From Pinus tabuliformis (lineage: Eukaryota; Streptophyta; Pinopsida; Pinales; Pinaceae): a stretch of DNA of 64,000 bases. The stretch lies in assembly GCA_031772625.1 (NCBI GenBank), contig CM062813.1, positions 766,506,720 to 766,570,719 of the forward strand. Reading direction: 5' to 3'. The position numbers and the translations under genes are program-made. The notes below the pieces were generated by a model, which ran no database searches, had not been told where the DNA came from, and saw nothing but the letters and a program-made list of their open reading frames with translations. Below are positions 21,694-31,835 of this stretch, piece after piece; within the stretch, counting starts at the first letter, position 1; every line of letters starts with the position of its first letter.

Positions 21694-21843
21694 AATTATT
21701 TACCTTTCAGATTGGTAGAATATAGTTTAATCCGAGGGACATTAAGGGTCGCATCTTCAAGCAATGAAGTCCTCGCCTTTTTAGATGTGGACTTTTTCAA
21801 ACTAGTATCGCAACTGGTAAACAATTTGTACTTTCTGCTAAAT
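21694..21843 (+). pseudogene. Possible exon fragment, unrecognised
   Basis: From just after the E5 target duplication the plus strand is open to TAA at about 21860. It reads as protein-like sequence without low complexity (for example LVEYSLIRGTLRVASSS and EVLAFLDVDFFKL). If E5 is removed, an acceptor-like TTTACTCAG lies directly before it, with the open frame following. A donor-like GTAAAC follows at about 21817. I do not recognise the protein. This is a weak exon candidate. Confidence 0.3.
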
Positions 21844-21981
21844 ATAAAATATTTATTGTAAGCTAACATGGAAAAACTCAACAAAATATTAGTGAAGAGT
21901 GATCCCTCCACAGACAAAAATTGCATTCACAGAACCTGATTGCATGGTGGGTTGGTCAAATTTTGAATTCACATAATTAAA

Positions 21982-22242
21982 ATGTATGGTGAATTTTTTG
22001 ACAATGAATCAACGACAGTAACATCGATCCATAATATGGATATTGTAGAAAAGCTCAATATGAACAAGGAATTGCAGAAAATTGAAATGCCAACAACAAC
22101 AGAACTAACATTCACTAATGTTCCCAGTTCAGAAATTCTATAATAATTCACAACCATCCTCCAAATGCTATTGAAAAAAAAGGGTCGATAGTGCAGTATC
22201 TCATAAGCCAGAATAACAACGAGAAGCATAAGGATAGACTAT
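21982..22242 (+). pseudogene. Coding-like sequence interrupted by the 31-kb nest, left part
   Basis: The ATG at 21982 opens a 53-codon frame (MYGEFFDNESTTVTSI...) ending TAA at 22141. An overlapping frame from 22143 is then open right up to the target duplication ACTAT at 22238-22242. With one ACTAT removed, this second frame continues without a stop after the nest (53303-53361). Composition is ordinary coding-like. The family is not recognised and no function is assigned. Confidence 0.4.
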
Positions 22243-23244
22243 TGTTGGCTTAGTGGGTACTGACCTGGGTTCAGAGCTAATTGTGCCAAACAAAACCCTA
22301 CACTATTGGCCCTTTCGGCATCAACCCGCGTAGCGCGGACTGAAGTCTCACCTGAAGCAGTATGGGGGGATGCTGGAACCAAGTTTCCGCATCCAAGATC
22401 AATGTGATGTCCTTTTTTGCCCTAGATTTTCCTCCATGCAGATCTGTAAGACCTTAGGGCTTGGTACTGTAACTTCCTACGAACAACACTTAGACCTCCG
22501 CAAAGGTCTACGATCGGCTTTTGCGGACCCTGACTAGATGAATTATCTACTTACGTGCACCATAAATTATCCTCAGATTATAATCTACTCAGAACTACTT
22601 AAGTGATTAATAAATGTAACAAAATGCATTATGATCTTCACGAAAATACTTAACATGTATTGCGTCCAATTATTACGATTTATCCAGTAGATTCATGCAT
22701 CAGTACGCCATTATTTCATAAAGACATTATTTCATCACAACATATATCGCAAACACAAACAACATAAGTAAAAAGATAAAACACATGAATTTCTCCAACA
22801 GTCTTCTTTATTGATCTTCAATATAAGGTTACAGGCTCAAAACTTCCCTACGCACTCAGTTGCAGGGGTCCACGCACTTAGCTACGGACACCACTCTAGG
22901 CCTCTGTGCACTCAGCTCCAGAGCCTTTTCCCCCACTAAGACTTACTTCTCCGCACTATCTCTCTAAGACTCCATCATTTCATACCCATAGACATCTGTA
23001 TCGTAGAATCTCTAAGACACACCCATTTATAGCCTTTTACATATAATCCCATGGTCCGCAGACCATGGGTGGATCTCAAAATCGACTCAACTTTACATAA
23101 ATGAGGGTAAAAACCCTTTGTGACTTTTAAATACCTACACGCTCCACATCCACAATTCGCAGAGACTTTACATATTTTCATCAAAATTTACAACAAAACT
23201 TGGGTTTCTAACCCCAAAACTAACGCAAGGGACCCATCCGAACA
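22243..23244 (-). repeat. G1 3' LTR
   Basis: 1,002 bp, TGTTGG to CGAACA. By eye it differs from its partner at 52311 at roughly one base in nine over the first 245 bp. A TATA-like box lies on the minus strand at about 23022-23032. A purine-rich GTTGGGAGCC (minus, 23245-23254) is the polypurine tract candidate. Confidence 0.92.
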
Positions 23245-23279
23245 GGCTCCCAACACAAAGGTCACGACTCGCCCTGGAG

Positions 23280-26200
23280 TCACTTGGTTGGCTCGGTGAT
23301 CTTGCTGCGAAGATCCCCCAACTCTACCTGCACAACTGTGACCTCGACAACACTCTGCTTAGCTGCTTGCTTGACTTTCTCGATGAGTTGCTCCATAGTT
23401 GGTCCTTCCGTGGCCAGCTTCATCGTTTGTTGAGTCATCTACAAGCCCGTCAGCTTCTCCTGAATGTTGGTGGTAACTTGGTAAGCCTCATCTAACCAAG
23501 GTCCCAACCTTGCCTTCAGCATGGCCTCCTTCCTTTGAGCTGCTTCAACTTGCGCGTGGAGCTGTTGCCCCTCCTACAACTTGGCGAGGCGCTGTGCTGG
23601 AGTAATTGAGCGTGCTGTGGACCTGACCTCATCATAATTTCGTTGGAGCTCGCGAACCTTTGTATTGAGCATCTGCAGGTTTGCTTCCTCTTGCAGATTC
23701 GTGACAAATTCCATCGCCTGCTCGAATAAGACCGGCCATTCATCGATTGTGGCATCCAATGTGGTCATTCCTTCTGTGATAGCGGCTCCGCACTGTTCCC
23801 TGACCTCGGGCGGAGTCAAAAGTTGTGATTTGAGCTGCATCTCCATGATCTTCATGTTGAGTTCAAATTGAACTCTCGCAACTTCGGCCTTTGCCTCGCG
23901 AATGCCTGCAGCTCATTTTCGGATCTTGGCCTCTGGTTGCACTTCCTCGGGTATGTGCAACTCTGGAATTGTCCTACATGCCTCTGCAACCACAACCTCT
24001 AATTTGGAGCTATGTTCCTGGATAGTATCCCTTTCTTTAAGGGCCTGTGTCTTTTCGACAAACATTTGTTCATTTTTCACTCGATACTCGCTGATTAAAT
24101 TGAGAGAAAGCTGCTTCCGAGCTCTCAATTATGTTATCACTCCTGTCTGCAGCGCATGAATAAATCCATTGGGGAGAACTACAATATTTAGGCCGATGTT
24201 CTTAAGGGTACTTAGGATGATCTTGTCATCGGCCGATTCTGTGCTCACGGAGCCCTCTAGTAGAGAAATTGTTCTAAGGTCCATTGTCCTTACGAGTTTT
24301 AGAGCTTGACTTGTCCCCGATGCCTGGCTCGTTTGTATCACACTCGCTTAACCTGCGCCCACATGTATCCTACTAGTTCAGATCTGCAGCTCGCACAAAT
24401 CCTTCTCGACACTCCCTAGCGTCTACATGTACTATTGCTCGAATTACTGCAACAGTTCGGTTGTAGCATGCCGCACTTTGTCATCGATCTCATCGAGATT
24501 TCCGTCTATCAAGGTAATGGGATCCATCTGTGTTTTTTTTGATTTCTTCTTCTTGCAAGAACCCTCCTCCTACTTCCCTCTGTGCTTACTTACCTGAAAT
24601 GGGGTGCTCTGCCCCTCATCCCCTCCTCCACCCTGTACAAATTTCTCTTCCTCCTCAGTTTTGGGTGAATGTGATTTGCCACTTTGCTCGGAATCACGCT
24701 ATTCTTGCTCGGCCTGCTCCTTTGTAGCACAATCCTTTTCCATGTGAGCCTTCTCTTTGGCTTCCTTCTTCTGCTACGCAGCCAACTTTTGTGCCACCTA
24801 TTTTACCACATCCTTCCTTTTCTTGTCGGCTGAGCTCCTTGCGCCCTTACTGGTTCCTACATCTAGATCTGGCAGGGCACGACACTCTGCCAGCCAGCAC
24901 TTGATGACCTCCTGGATTTCATCGTCGATGACTAGATACGGTAAGTCAAACCACTTCTATTGTGGGTCCTTCCCTGCTTGAATGTAGACACGATGGAAAT
25001 CTGCCTTGAACGCAACATACATGGACAACTTCTCATACAAGGTTGGGGACAACCTTAGGCGCTGGTTGATGGCCATGTAGAAGCTCGCTTCCATCAACAC
25101 CCAGAAAATATTTGTTTCTGTGACCCGTGCAAGGTCCTTCATGGCCTAGAGGGAGGCGAACTGCACGGCCTCCGGCAATCCTTCCTTCAACGGAGGAAAC
25201 TAACTGTCCTCTGGCAGCTCCCATGCGACCAACACAATGGAGAGAAAAAGCCATGTGTAGTGGAAGGGCTTTCTCTCATCCTAGACCTCATGACAATTTC
25301 CAAGGAATTCATTGCGTAAGAACCGCGACTAGTTAAACTGCATACCCTTCGCACATTGTGCAGCTAACGATACCACAGGCACCAGAACCTTGTCTGTGCG
25401 ACACTTCCTCATAAAATTTCCAGCCAGTATTTGGGTGGAAATCTTCACCGCGGGATCGTTGATGGACATGATGGAATAGTCGCATGGCTTCTTCACAAGC
25501 TCAAACTCCTTTTTCATCTTCTCCGCCAAGTCTCTTTCTCCTGCCTTTCCACCAAACTCCTTGGCTGGATTCAAACCCTCATGTGGCAGATGAGTCATCC
25601 TATGGATGAGCATGTCCGTGATGGGTATAGTCGCACCAAGCCATAAGCATCTATCGTGCATAAGAGTAAGTTACTGCCGCACACAAGTGGCGTTAATATT
25701 AGTGCGGTGATAGTGGGGCACCGACAACAGGTTCAACAACTCGAAGTTCTCCACTCCGGGGATCCATTCAACCATTTCCAGCTCAATGACACCTGAGTCT
25801 GGGTAGTACACTCACCTCATACAATTATCTATTGTGAGGTAAGGGAACCTCTCATTGTTGGCCAAGTCCTAATCCTCTATTTTTAATAGGGGAATCTGTG
25901 CAAGGCGCGAACCTTCAAAAGTCATCTGCTCTAGCAATAGGGGCGTATGAATGAGGAACTTATCCAAGTCTCGGTCCTTGGGGACCTTTACCTTCCCTTT
26001 CCGTAGAGGGATATACTTAGGCAACTTGGTGAGGGGCTCCGCTCCCTAACTGTCTATATCCTCAGTGCCCTAGTCAGCGTCCAAATCCACAAGCTTCTCT
26101 GGCTCCTTGTCCTTCTTCTGCATTTGAGCAGAAGTATGTTTCCTAGGTGACTCATGCACTGACACTGGCCTCTTTTGCTTGTCTTTCTTCATCTTCTCGA

Positions 26201-26438
26201 TTTCTCGCACAGGTGTAGGCTTCGGCCTAGGCGACCTCAGTGCCGTAGGCACAAGAGCGGGAGCTTCCATGCTCACTACCTCTAGAACAGCTCCTTTGGA
26301 GACAACAGTTCCTCTAGTGCTTGCAGTCTCAGTAGGGCCTGATCCTAAAATGGTATCGCAGATGAATTTTTGGGTTAACTCTGGCAAATGATCAAATGCG
26401 GGGCTTGTGACCAAATCCTCGAAGAACGTACGATTCAT
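23280..26438 (-). pseudogene. G1 ORF3: large accessory ORF between integrase and 3' LTR
   Basis: About 1,053 codons from ATG 26438 to TGA 23280, same strand as pol, broken by scattered stops. The N-terminal part has a Pro-rich linker (PRPKPTPVREIEKMKKDKQ). A middle conserved block (about 25000-25900) includes LPHEGLNPAKEFGGKAGERD, FELVKKPCDYSIMSINDPAV and VLVPVVSLAAQCAKGMQF. A Lys/Glu-rich basic segment follows, then a long predicted coiled coil (about 23400-24350). The matching ORF in G2 has the same length. It may relate to plant mobile or 'putative plant transposon protein' domains or take the place of an env-like ORF; this is not established. Confidence 0.75.
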
Positions 26439-26905
26439 AAGCAGCAGACAATATAGCTCAAAAAATCTAAGGGTGCAAAGTGTTCTATGTTGGACCGGCA
26501 CGTGTAATTTATCGAGGATTTTGAATTCAAATCCGATTGTTCCCCACAAAACTCATTCATTAATGTTGTTTTGGCGGCAGATCTTCAAAGATTTTGGCCT
26601 AAAATGTCGCCTTCCCGCTCCTCTTAACCGTCTTCTAGTTGTCAAATCATGAACAGTGACTCCAACGGTCACTTTCTGGCTGTGCTACGTGGTGCCTCTC
26701 TTCATAGCGTAGCTCCCTTTGCACAGCTTCTGATACTATAGCTTCACCTCTTTACATGCAGCCTGTCTACCATGTAGTCTTCCAATCTTGGCAGTGTAGT
26801 TTATAGTCCTCTGCTTCCTTTAAACATCCTGGAGCACTAAGACTGTCCCACCTCCATATAGTCATTCAGTTGGATCTCCTGTATATGGCTTCAATCAACT
26901 TCCAT
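26439..26905 (-). other. G1 spacer between integrase and ORF3
   Basis: About 470 bp with no conserved frame, with a counterpart in G2 (42090-42520). Both contain a segment near the same distance upstream of the ORF3 ATG (GTCACTTTCTGGCT-type on the plus strand). It could hold a second promoter or a splice acceptor for ORF3; nothing proves this. Confidence 0.4.
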
Positions 26906-27966
26906 CTAGTCTTCCCAGAAAAGGTTCTCCATCAGCATCACAAGCTGAACTTCGTGTCCATCTGTAATTTCTTTGATGACATATGGCCTAAGCCAGTGCA
27001 TCTGAAACTTCTCCTGAAACTTAGAGAACTCACTATCATATAATAAAACCAAATCATTTACTTTGAACATGTGAAGCTTGATGTGCCGATAGTGCCAAGC
27101 CTTTTCACATTCCTTCTGCACTTGTTGATGGAATCCAGCCAAGAATTTGTCTTCCTCAAGCTCCATCAGCTGTGCGAGCCACTCTTCCAAGGATCCATGA
27201 TCCACCATCCCTGTGCAAGCTACTATTTGGAGACCAAGCACGATATATTCCATAGGCATCATAGCTTTTACACCATAGACTAATCAAAAAGGTGTCTGAC
27301 CTGTGAGATTTTTGCATGTAGTCTTGTACGCCCATAGCACTGTAGGTACGCGCACATCCCAGTCATTTCGTTGTGCGTTGCAAATCTTCATTAGTGCATT
27401 CTCCAAGATATTATTAAAGGCCTCAACTATTCCATTAGCTTGAGGATGATATAGTGTGCTTTCCTGATGATAAACTTGGAACTCTTCAGTCAGCACGTTG
27501 ATTGTTTCATTTAAAAAATGCATGACTCGATCACTCATCAACACTTTTGGGTAGCCAAACCTAGTTAAAATGTACTCAAACAAGAATTTAGCTATTGTGA
27601 CCCCTGTACAATCCTTCACAGGTTTTGCCTCCACCCATCTGGTTAGATACTCCATCCTGATGATGATATAGCGCACCTCTTTCCTAGAGGCTGAATTGGC
27701 GCAATGAAATCAATTGCCCATTTTTCAAATGGCTGCAATGATACTTGAGGATTTAATGCCAACTCGTCCCTCCGCAATGGTCTACCCATTCTTTGACATG
27801 CATCACATGCCCTACAATATGCTTTGGTATCCTTATGTAACGTATGCCACCATAAACTCACGCGCAATGTCTTCTACGTTGTTACCTTTCCTGCATAATT
27901 TTCTCCCGCAACCCCTCCATGAGCTTCCACGAGGATACTTTTCTGCTCAAAATCAGGCACACACCT
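26906..27966 (-). pseudogene. pol: G1 integrase, no chromodomain
   Basis: Zinc module end CRACDACQRMG, then WAIDFIAPIQPLG with the first Asp (27643-27867). After a frameshift, VLMSDRVMHFLNETI and HPQANGIVEAFNNILENAL supply Asp and Glu (27284-27676). A third open piece (26906-27262) holds [17 protein letters not shown] and the GPY-like [15 protein letters not shown]. The frame ends without a chromodomain, which separates this family from E1, E3 and E4. Confidence 0.88.
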
Positions 27967-28439
27967 TCATAATATCTCTTCAGCACCCCTCTTATACAAA
28001 TGTCTGGCGATCACCGAAAAATCTGCTATGCACACCACTAGTTCCTTCTTTTGCTGACTGGTATATCCTTCTGGATCCACTATGGTAGTCAAAAAGTGGA
28101 TAATATCCACAAAATGATTATTTGATATGCGCACCATGAAAAGCTTCATGTCGGGCAACCCTTCCTTCAAATTAGTAGGCTCCTCCCACGTTTCAATCTG
28201 CGACAGATGGTCATGTCTTACATTCAACCTTCCTGGTTTCACAAGTACCTCAAAGTCGTACTCCTGAAATAGCAACAACCATCTGAATATCTTCCCCCCC
28301 AACACAAGCATATTGACTAGGTACTTCAAGGTAGAATGGTCTATGTACATCTTGAAGTGTCCGCCCAAGAGATAGTGCCTGAAATTTTGAAGCACGTACA
28401 CCATAGCCAATCCTTCGTGCTATTTCATTGAGCAATTCT
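27967..28439 (-). pseudogene. pol: G1 RNase H
   Basis: Open 147 codons: MVYVLQNFRHYLLGGHFKMY, IDHSTLKYLVNMLVLGGKI, FRWLLLFQEYDFEVLVKPG, RLNVRHDHLSQIE. The tail leads to the integrase zinc module. A stop lies just before the open part. Confidence 0.85.
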
Positions 28440-29038
28440 TCTCAGCCTTTGATAATTTTCTGTTCGCGAAGGCTATAGGGTGATCCATCTCCCCTTCATC
28501 GGCCTATTTCAGCACTGCTTCCAATGTAATACACAAGGCATCAACGTGCACATGGAATTCCTTCTTCCAATCTTGGAAGACCAAGATCAGCGTGATGACC
28601 ATATTTTCTTTCAATACATCCATACTGCACTGAAATTCTTCATCCCAACACAATGTAGCGCGCTTCTTCAATATCTTCTCCATAGGCGCGATAATCTGAG
28701 CATAAGCCTTAATGAACTTTCAATAATATCTAGTATGGCCCAGTGTTGCGTGCAACTATTTGACAATCGTTGGGGCCTCCAAATTTACTATTAATGCAAT
28801 ATTGGCAGGGTCCACCATTAGCCCTTGCTTGCACACCACATGACCTAGTCAAATTCCAAAGGGGACAGAGAATAAACATTTCTTTAGGTTCAATGCGATC
28901 TGATATCCTCCGCACATATCCAACATTAAGTGTAGACTAGCTACATGGCGCTTTACTAACCCAAACGTTGTCTAGTCATCAAAATACAACTCCAATAACT
29001 TACGAATAAATTCCTTGAACTCCCCGATGACTACGCGA
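28440..29038 (-). pseudogene. pol: G1 reverse transcriptase, C-terminal part
   Basis: Continues the palm after C1: GEFKEFIRKLLELYFDD followed by TAG where G2 has Trp (YFDDW). Then LNLKKCLFSVPFGI, LGHVVCKQGLMVDPANIA and MEKILKKRAT. The catalytic aspartates are intact. Stops occur at about 28970 and in the connection region. Confidence 0.85.
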
Positions 29039-29043
29039 GAGAA

Positions 29044-30083
29044 TGTAAAAATTTCTGTTTTCCCACCCCGGTTTTCAGTTTCACCTTATTTCTCCCATGT
29101 AGTTAAATGCCCATTCCCATAACCATACATTTAACAGACTGAAAAAAATAAATATGGCTGAAAATACAAATTCTGGAAATTTTTCAGAATGCTGGAAATT
29201 GCAGAAATAAAAATCAGCAATTAAAAACAGCCATTAAAACACATTAAAACACTGATATTTTTGGTCAACTTGACCCTGGAAAAACCCCCTACAACTCTTG
29301 GGGAAAACCAGTTTGAGAGCTCTTCTTTATTTCTGAAAATTGCCTTTTTACAGTGAGAATTATTCAGCAAAAAATCAGCAAGCAAATTTACAACTTATCT
29401 CCTTTCCCATGCCTCACAGTAATATGGAAATTACAGCAAACAGGACAGCAATAAATGCTGTACGACCTCCGTTTTGTGTGCAGAAAAATCAGCAAACTGC
29501 TCCTCGATGTTTGTGCAAAAATCTGCCTTTCACTATGTGCTGAATCAACTGTACAAATCTGCTCAACTGCTGCCTTGGAATGTGTGCCAAGCTGTTGTCT
29601 CCTTCTCCTTCCTGCTCAGAAATCTCTCTTGCTCTCTTGCTCTCCTTCTCCCAATCTACTCATGAAAGAATGAATGACCTTTTCCTCCTTTAATATAACT
29701 CCAAGTGACTTTTGGGTGATCCAAGTGACTTTTGGGTGATCTCTAAATCCAATGGCTGAAATAGATTTAGATCAATGGTTGAGATTAAATGCTCATTTAA
29801 ATCTCACTTTCTATTTTTTAATTCACCCCACTTTAATAAAGACCCACTTAGTCATTTATTTCCAAAGTCACTTTTCCTTTCTAATTTTTCATTGACTTTA
29901 TAAAAGTCACTTTAAAATTAGACTTAATAACTTTATCACTTAAAGTCACTTTTAAATTAGATTTAACTTTATAAAATTATAAAGTCACTTTAGGAGAAAA
30001 ATTAAATTCTTTTGGACACTTTTCCCTAGGCCAAAGATCAAAGCCTAAGGGAACCACCTGTCCTCCGGTACCAAATTTCAACA
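29044..30083 (-). repeat. C1 3' LTR
   Basis: 1,040 bp, TGTAAAAATTT to AATTTCAACA on the plus strand. It contains a private 20-bp tandem duplication (29701-29720 and 29721-29740). The pol stop codon TGA lies inside it at 30078-30080. The polypurine tract AAGAGGGAG (minus) is at 30084-30092, inside the coding frame. Confidence 0.96.
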
Positions 30084-31835
30084 CTCCCTCTTACCGAGGA
30101 AGGTGTTCCTCACCACACCCATCTTGTCTCTGAAGTAGACATGCTTGCCCCGTGGTAAGGCTTTGGTAAGGATATCTGCAACTTGCTCATCAGTGGAAAT
30201 ATACTCAAGCTTCACAGCTCCCTTCTGAACATAGTCTCTGATGAAATGATATCTGATCCCGATATGCTTTGACCTGTCATGAAATACTGGATTCGCCGTG
30301 AGTTTAATGCAACTCTGATTATCACAGTAAATCACTGAAGGTCTCAACGGCTGACCAAATAAGCCAAACAACATCTTGCGAAGCCAGATAGCCTCACAAC
30401 TAGCTAGACTGGCTGCCATATACTCTGCTTCTGCTGAACTCAGTGCTACTGACTGCTGCTTCCGGCTGAACCATGACACTACTGCTGAACCCAACCCAAA
30501 ACAACACCCTGAAGTGCTCTTCCTATCAGAAGCACAACCTGCCCAATCAGAATCAGTGTATCCTGCCAATCTCACTCCATCTCCCTGCCTATAGTCCAGA
30601 CCATAATCCACTGTCCCCTGCAAGTACCGCAAAATGTGTTTTGCAGCCACCCAGTGAACCTTCCTAGGCTCACACATAAACTGACTCATCGTGTTGACTG
30701 CAAAACAGATATCTGGTCTAGTGTTGACCAAATACATCAAGGAACCAATCAGCTGCCTGTACAATGTGGGATCCACCAACTCGGAATCCGAAGCATGAAG
30801 CTTCTTCCAGTTGGTGATCATCGGTGTCGACATGGGTCTACAATCCTCCATGTGGAATCTGTTAAGGATGTCCACAATATACTTCCCCTGCCCCAGGAAG
30901 AAATGCCCCTCCTCCTGCCACACCTCCAAACCCAAAAAGTAATGCATCAAGCCGATGTCCTTCATCTCAAACTCCGCCGCAAGATCTCTCTTGCAGTGCT
31001 CTATGAGTCTCTCTGCACCTGTAATGATCAAGTCATCCACATACAACACCAGAATGAGAGGCTCCTCACCAATCGCAATAAAGTAAAGGTTCAGATCTGC
31101 CTCACTCTTTGTGAAACCCATCCCCTGCAAGTATGCATCTATCTTGGAGTACCAAGCTCTGGGAGCTTGCTTCAGGCCATAAAGGGCCTTCTTCAATCTG
31201 CACACATGGGACTCCTTCCCATGCACCTCAAAGCCCTGTGGCTGCTCAATGTACACCTCCTCATGTATGAAGCCATTGAGAAATGCGGTCTTCACATCCA
31301 TCTGGTGGATCTTCCAACCCATCTCTGCTGCTATCGATATAATGGAGCGGATCGAAGTATATCGAGCCACGGGAGCAAAGGTCTCCTCATAATCAACTCC
31401 CTCTACCTGGGAGAACCCTCTAGCCACAAACCTCGCTTTGAATTTCTCAATGCTGCCATCTGCAGCATGCTTTACCTTGTAAAGCCATCTGGAAGTAACC
31501 ACGGATTTTCCCTCAAGCCTCGGCACCACCTCCCAAACATCATTCTTCATGATAGAAGAATACTCCTCCTGCATGGCCTCTCTCCAGACCTGCTGGCTAG
31601 CTGCCTCCTCATAGCTAGAAGGCTCAGAGTCAAGGATGCTGGTAACTATCGCCATATATCTACAGAACCTCTCAGGTGGTCTACTCTCTCTGACCGGCCT
31701 CTTCGGCTCAGCAACAGATGTGGCATCTCTCAAGGTGTCCTGAAGCCACTTGGGCTTCCTCTTCCCTGAGCATGCTTCTCCCATAGGAGAATGAAACTCC
31801 TCCTCCTCATCACCATCAGTAGCCTGAACTCCTGA
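30078..31835 (-). CDS. pol: C1 reverse transcriptase-RNase H part of polyprotein
   Basis: Same frame as 31836-34355 after one TAG. RT motifs: VTSRWLYKVKHAADGSIEKF, KARFVARGFSQVEGVDYEET, HQMDVKTAFLNG, YGLKQAPRAWY, and catalytic LYVDDLIITG (about residue 246 from the first Met at 31784). RNase H: GYTDSDWAG, SSAEAEYMA and YCDNQSCIKL carry its acidic residues. The conserved copia end NTFLGKREC is followed by a TGA lying in the LTR. All catalytic residues look intact. Confidence 0.95.
   Translation of the reverse strand, partial: SGVQATDGDEEEEFHSPMGEACSGKRKPKWLQDTLRDATSVAEPKRPVRESRPPERFCRYMAIVTSILDSEPSSYEEAASQQVWREAMQEEYSSIMKNDVWEVVPRLEGKSVVTSRWLYKVKHAADGSIEKFKARFVARGFSQVEGVDYEETFAPVARYTSIRSIISIAAEMGWKIHQMDVKTAFLNGFIHEEVYIEQPQGFEVHGKESHVCRLKKALYGLKQAPRAWYSKIDAYLQGMGFTKSEADLNLYFIAIGEEPLILVLYVDDLIITGAERLIEHCKRDLAAEFEMKDIGLMHYFLGLEVWQEEGHFFLGQGKYIVDILNRFHMEDCRPMSTPMITNWKKLHASDSELVDPTLYRQLIGSLMYLVNTRPDICFAVNTMSQFMCEPRKVHWVAAKHILRYLQGTVDYGLDYRQGDGVRLAGYTDSDWAGCASDRKSTSGCCFGLGSAVVSWFSRKQQSVALSSAEAEYMAASLASCEAIWLRKMLFGLFGQPLRPSVIYCDNQSCIKLTANPVFHDRSKHIGIRYHFIRDYVQKGAVKLEYISTDEQVADILTKALPRGKHVYFRDKMGVVRNTFLGKREC

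Noticed and set aside
30636..31769. 377-codon open frame on the plus strand
   Set aside because: It lies antisense to the intact C1 RT-RNase H, whose motifs explain the sequence. Long antisense frames are expected opposite a well-kept coding frame.
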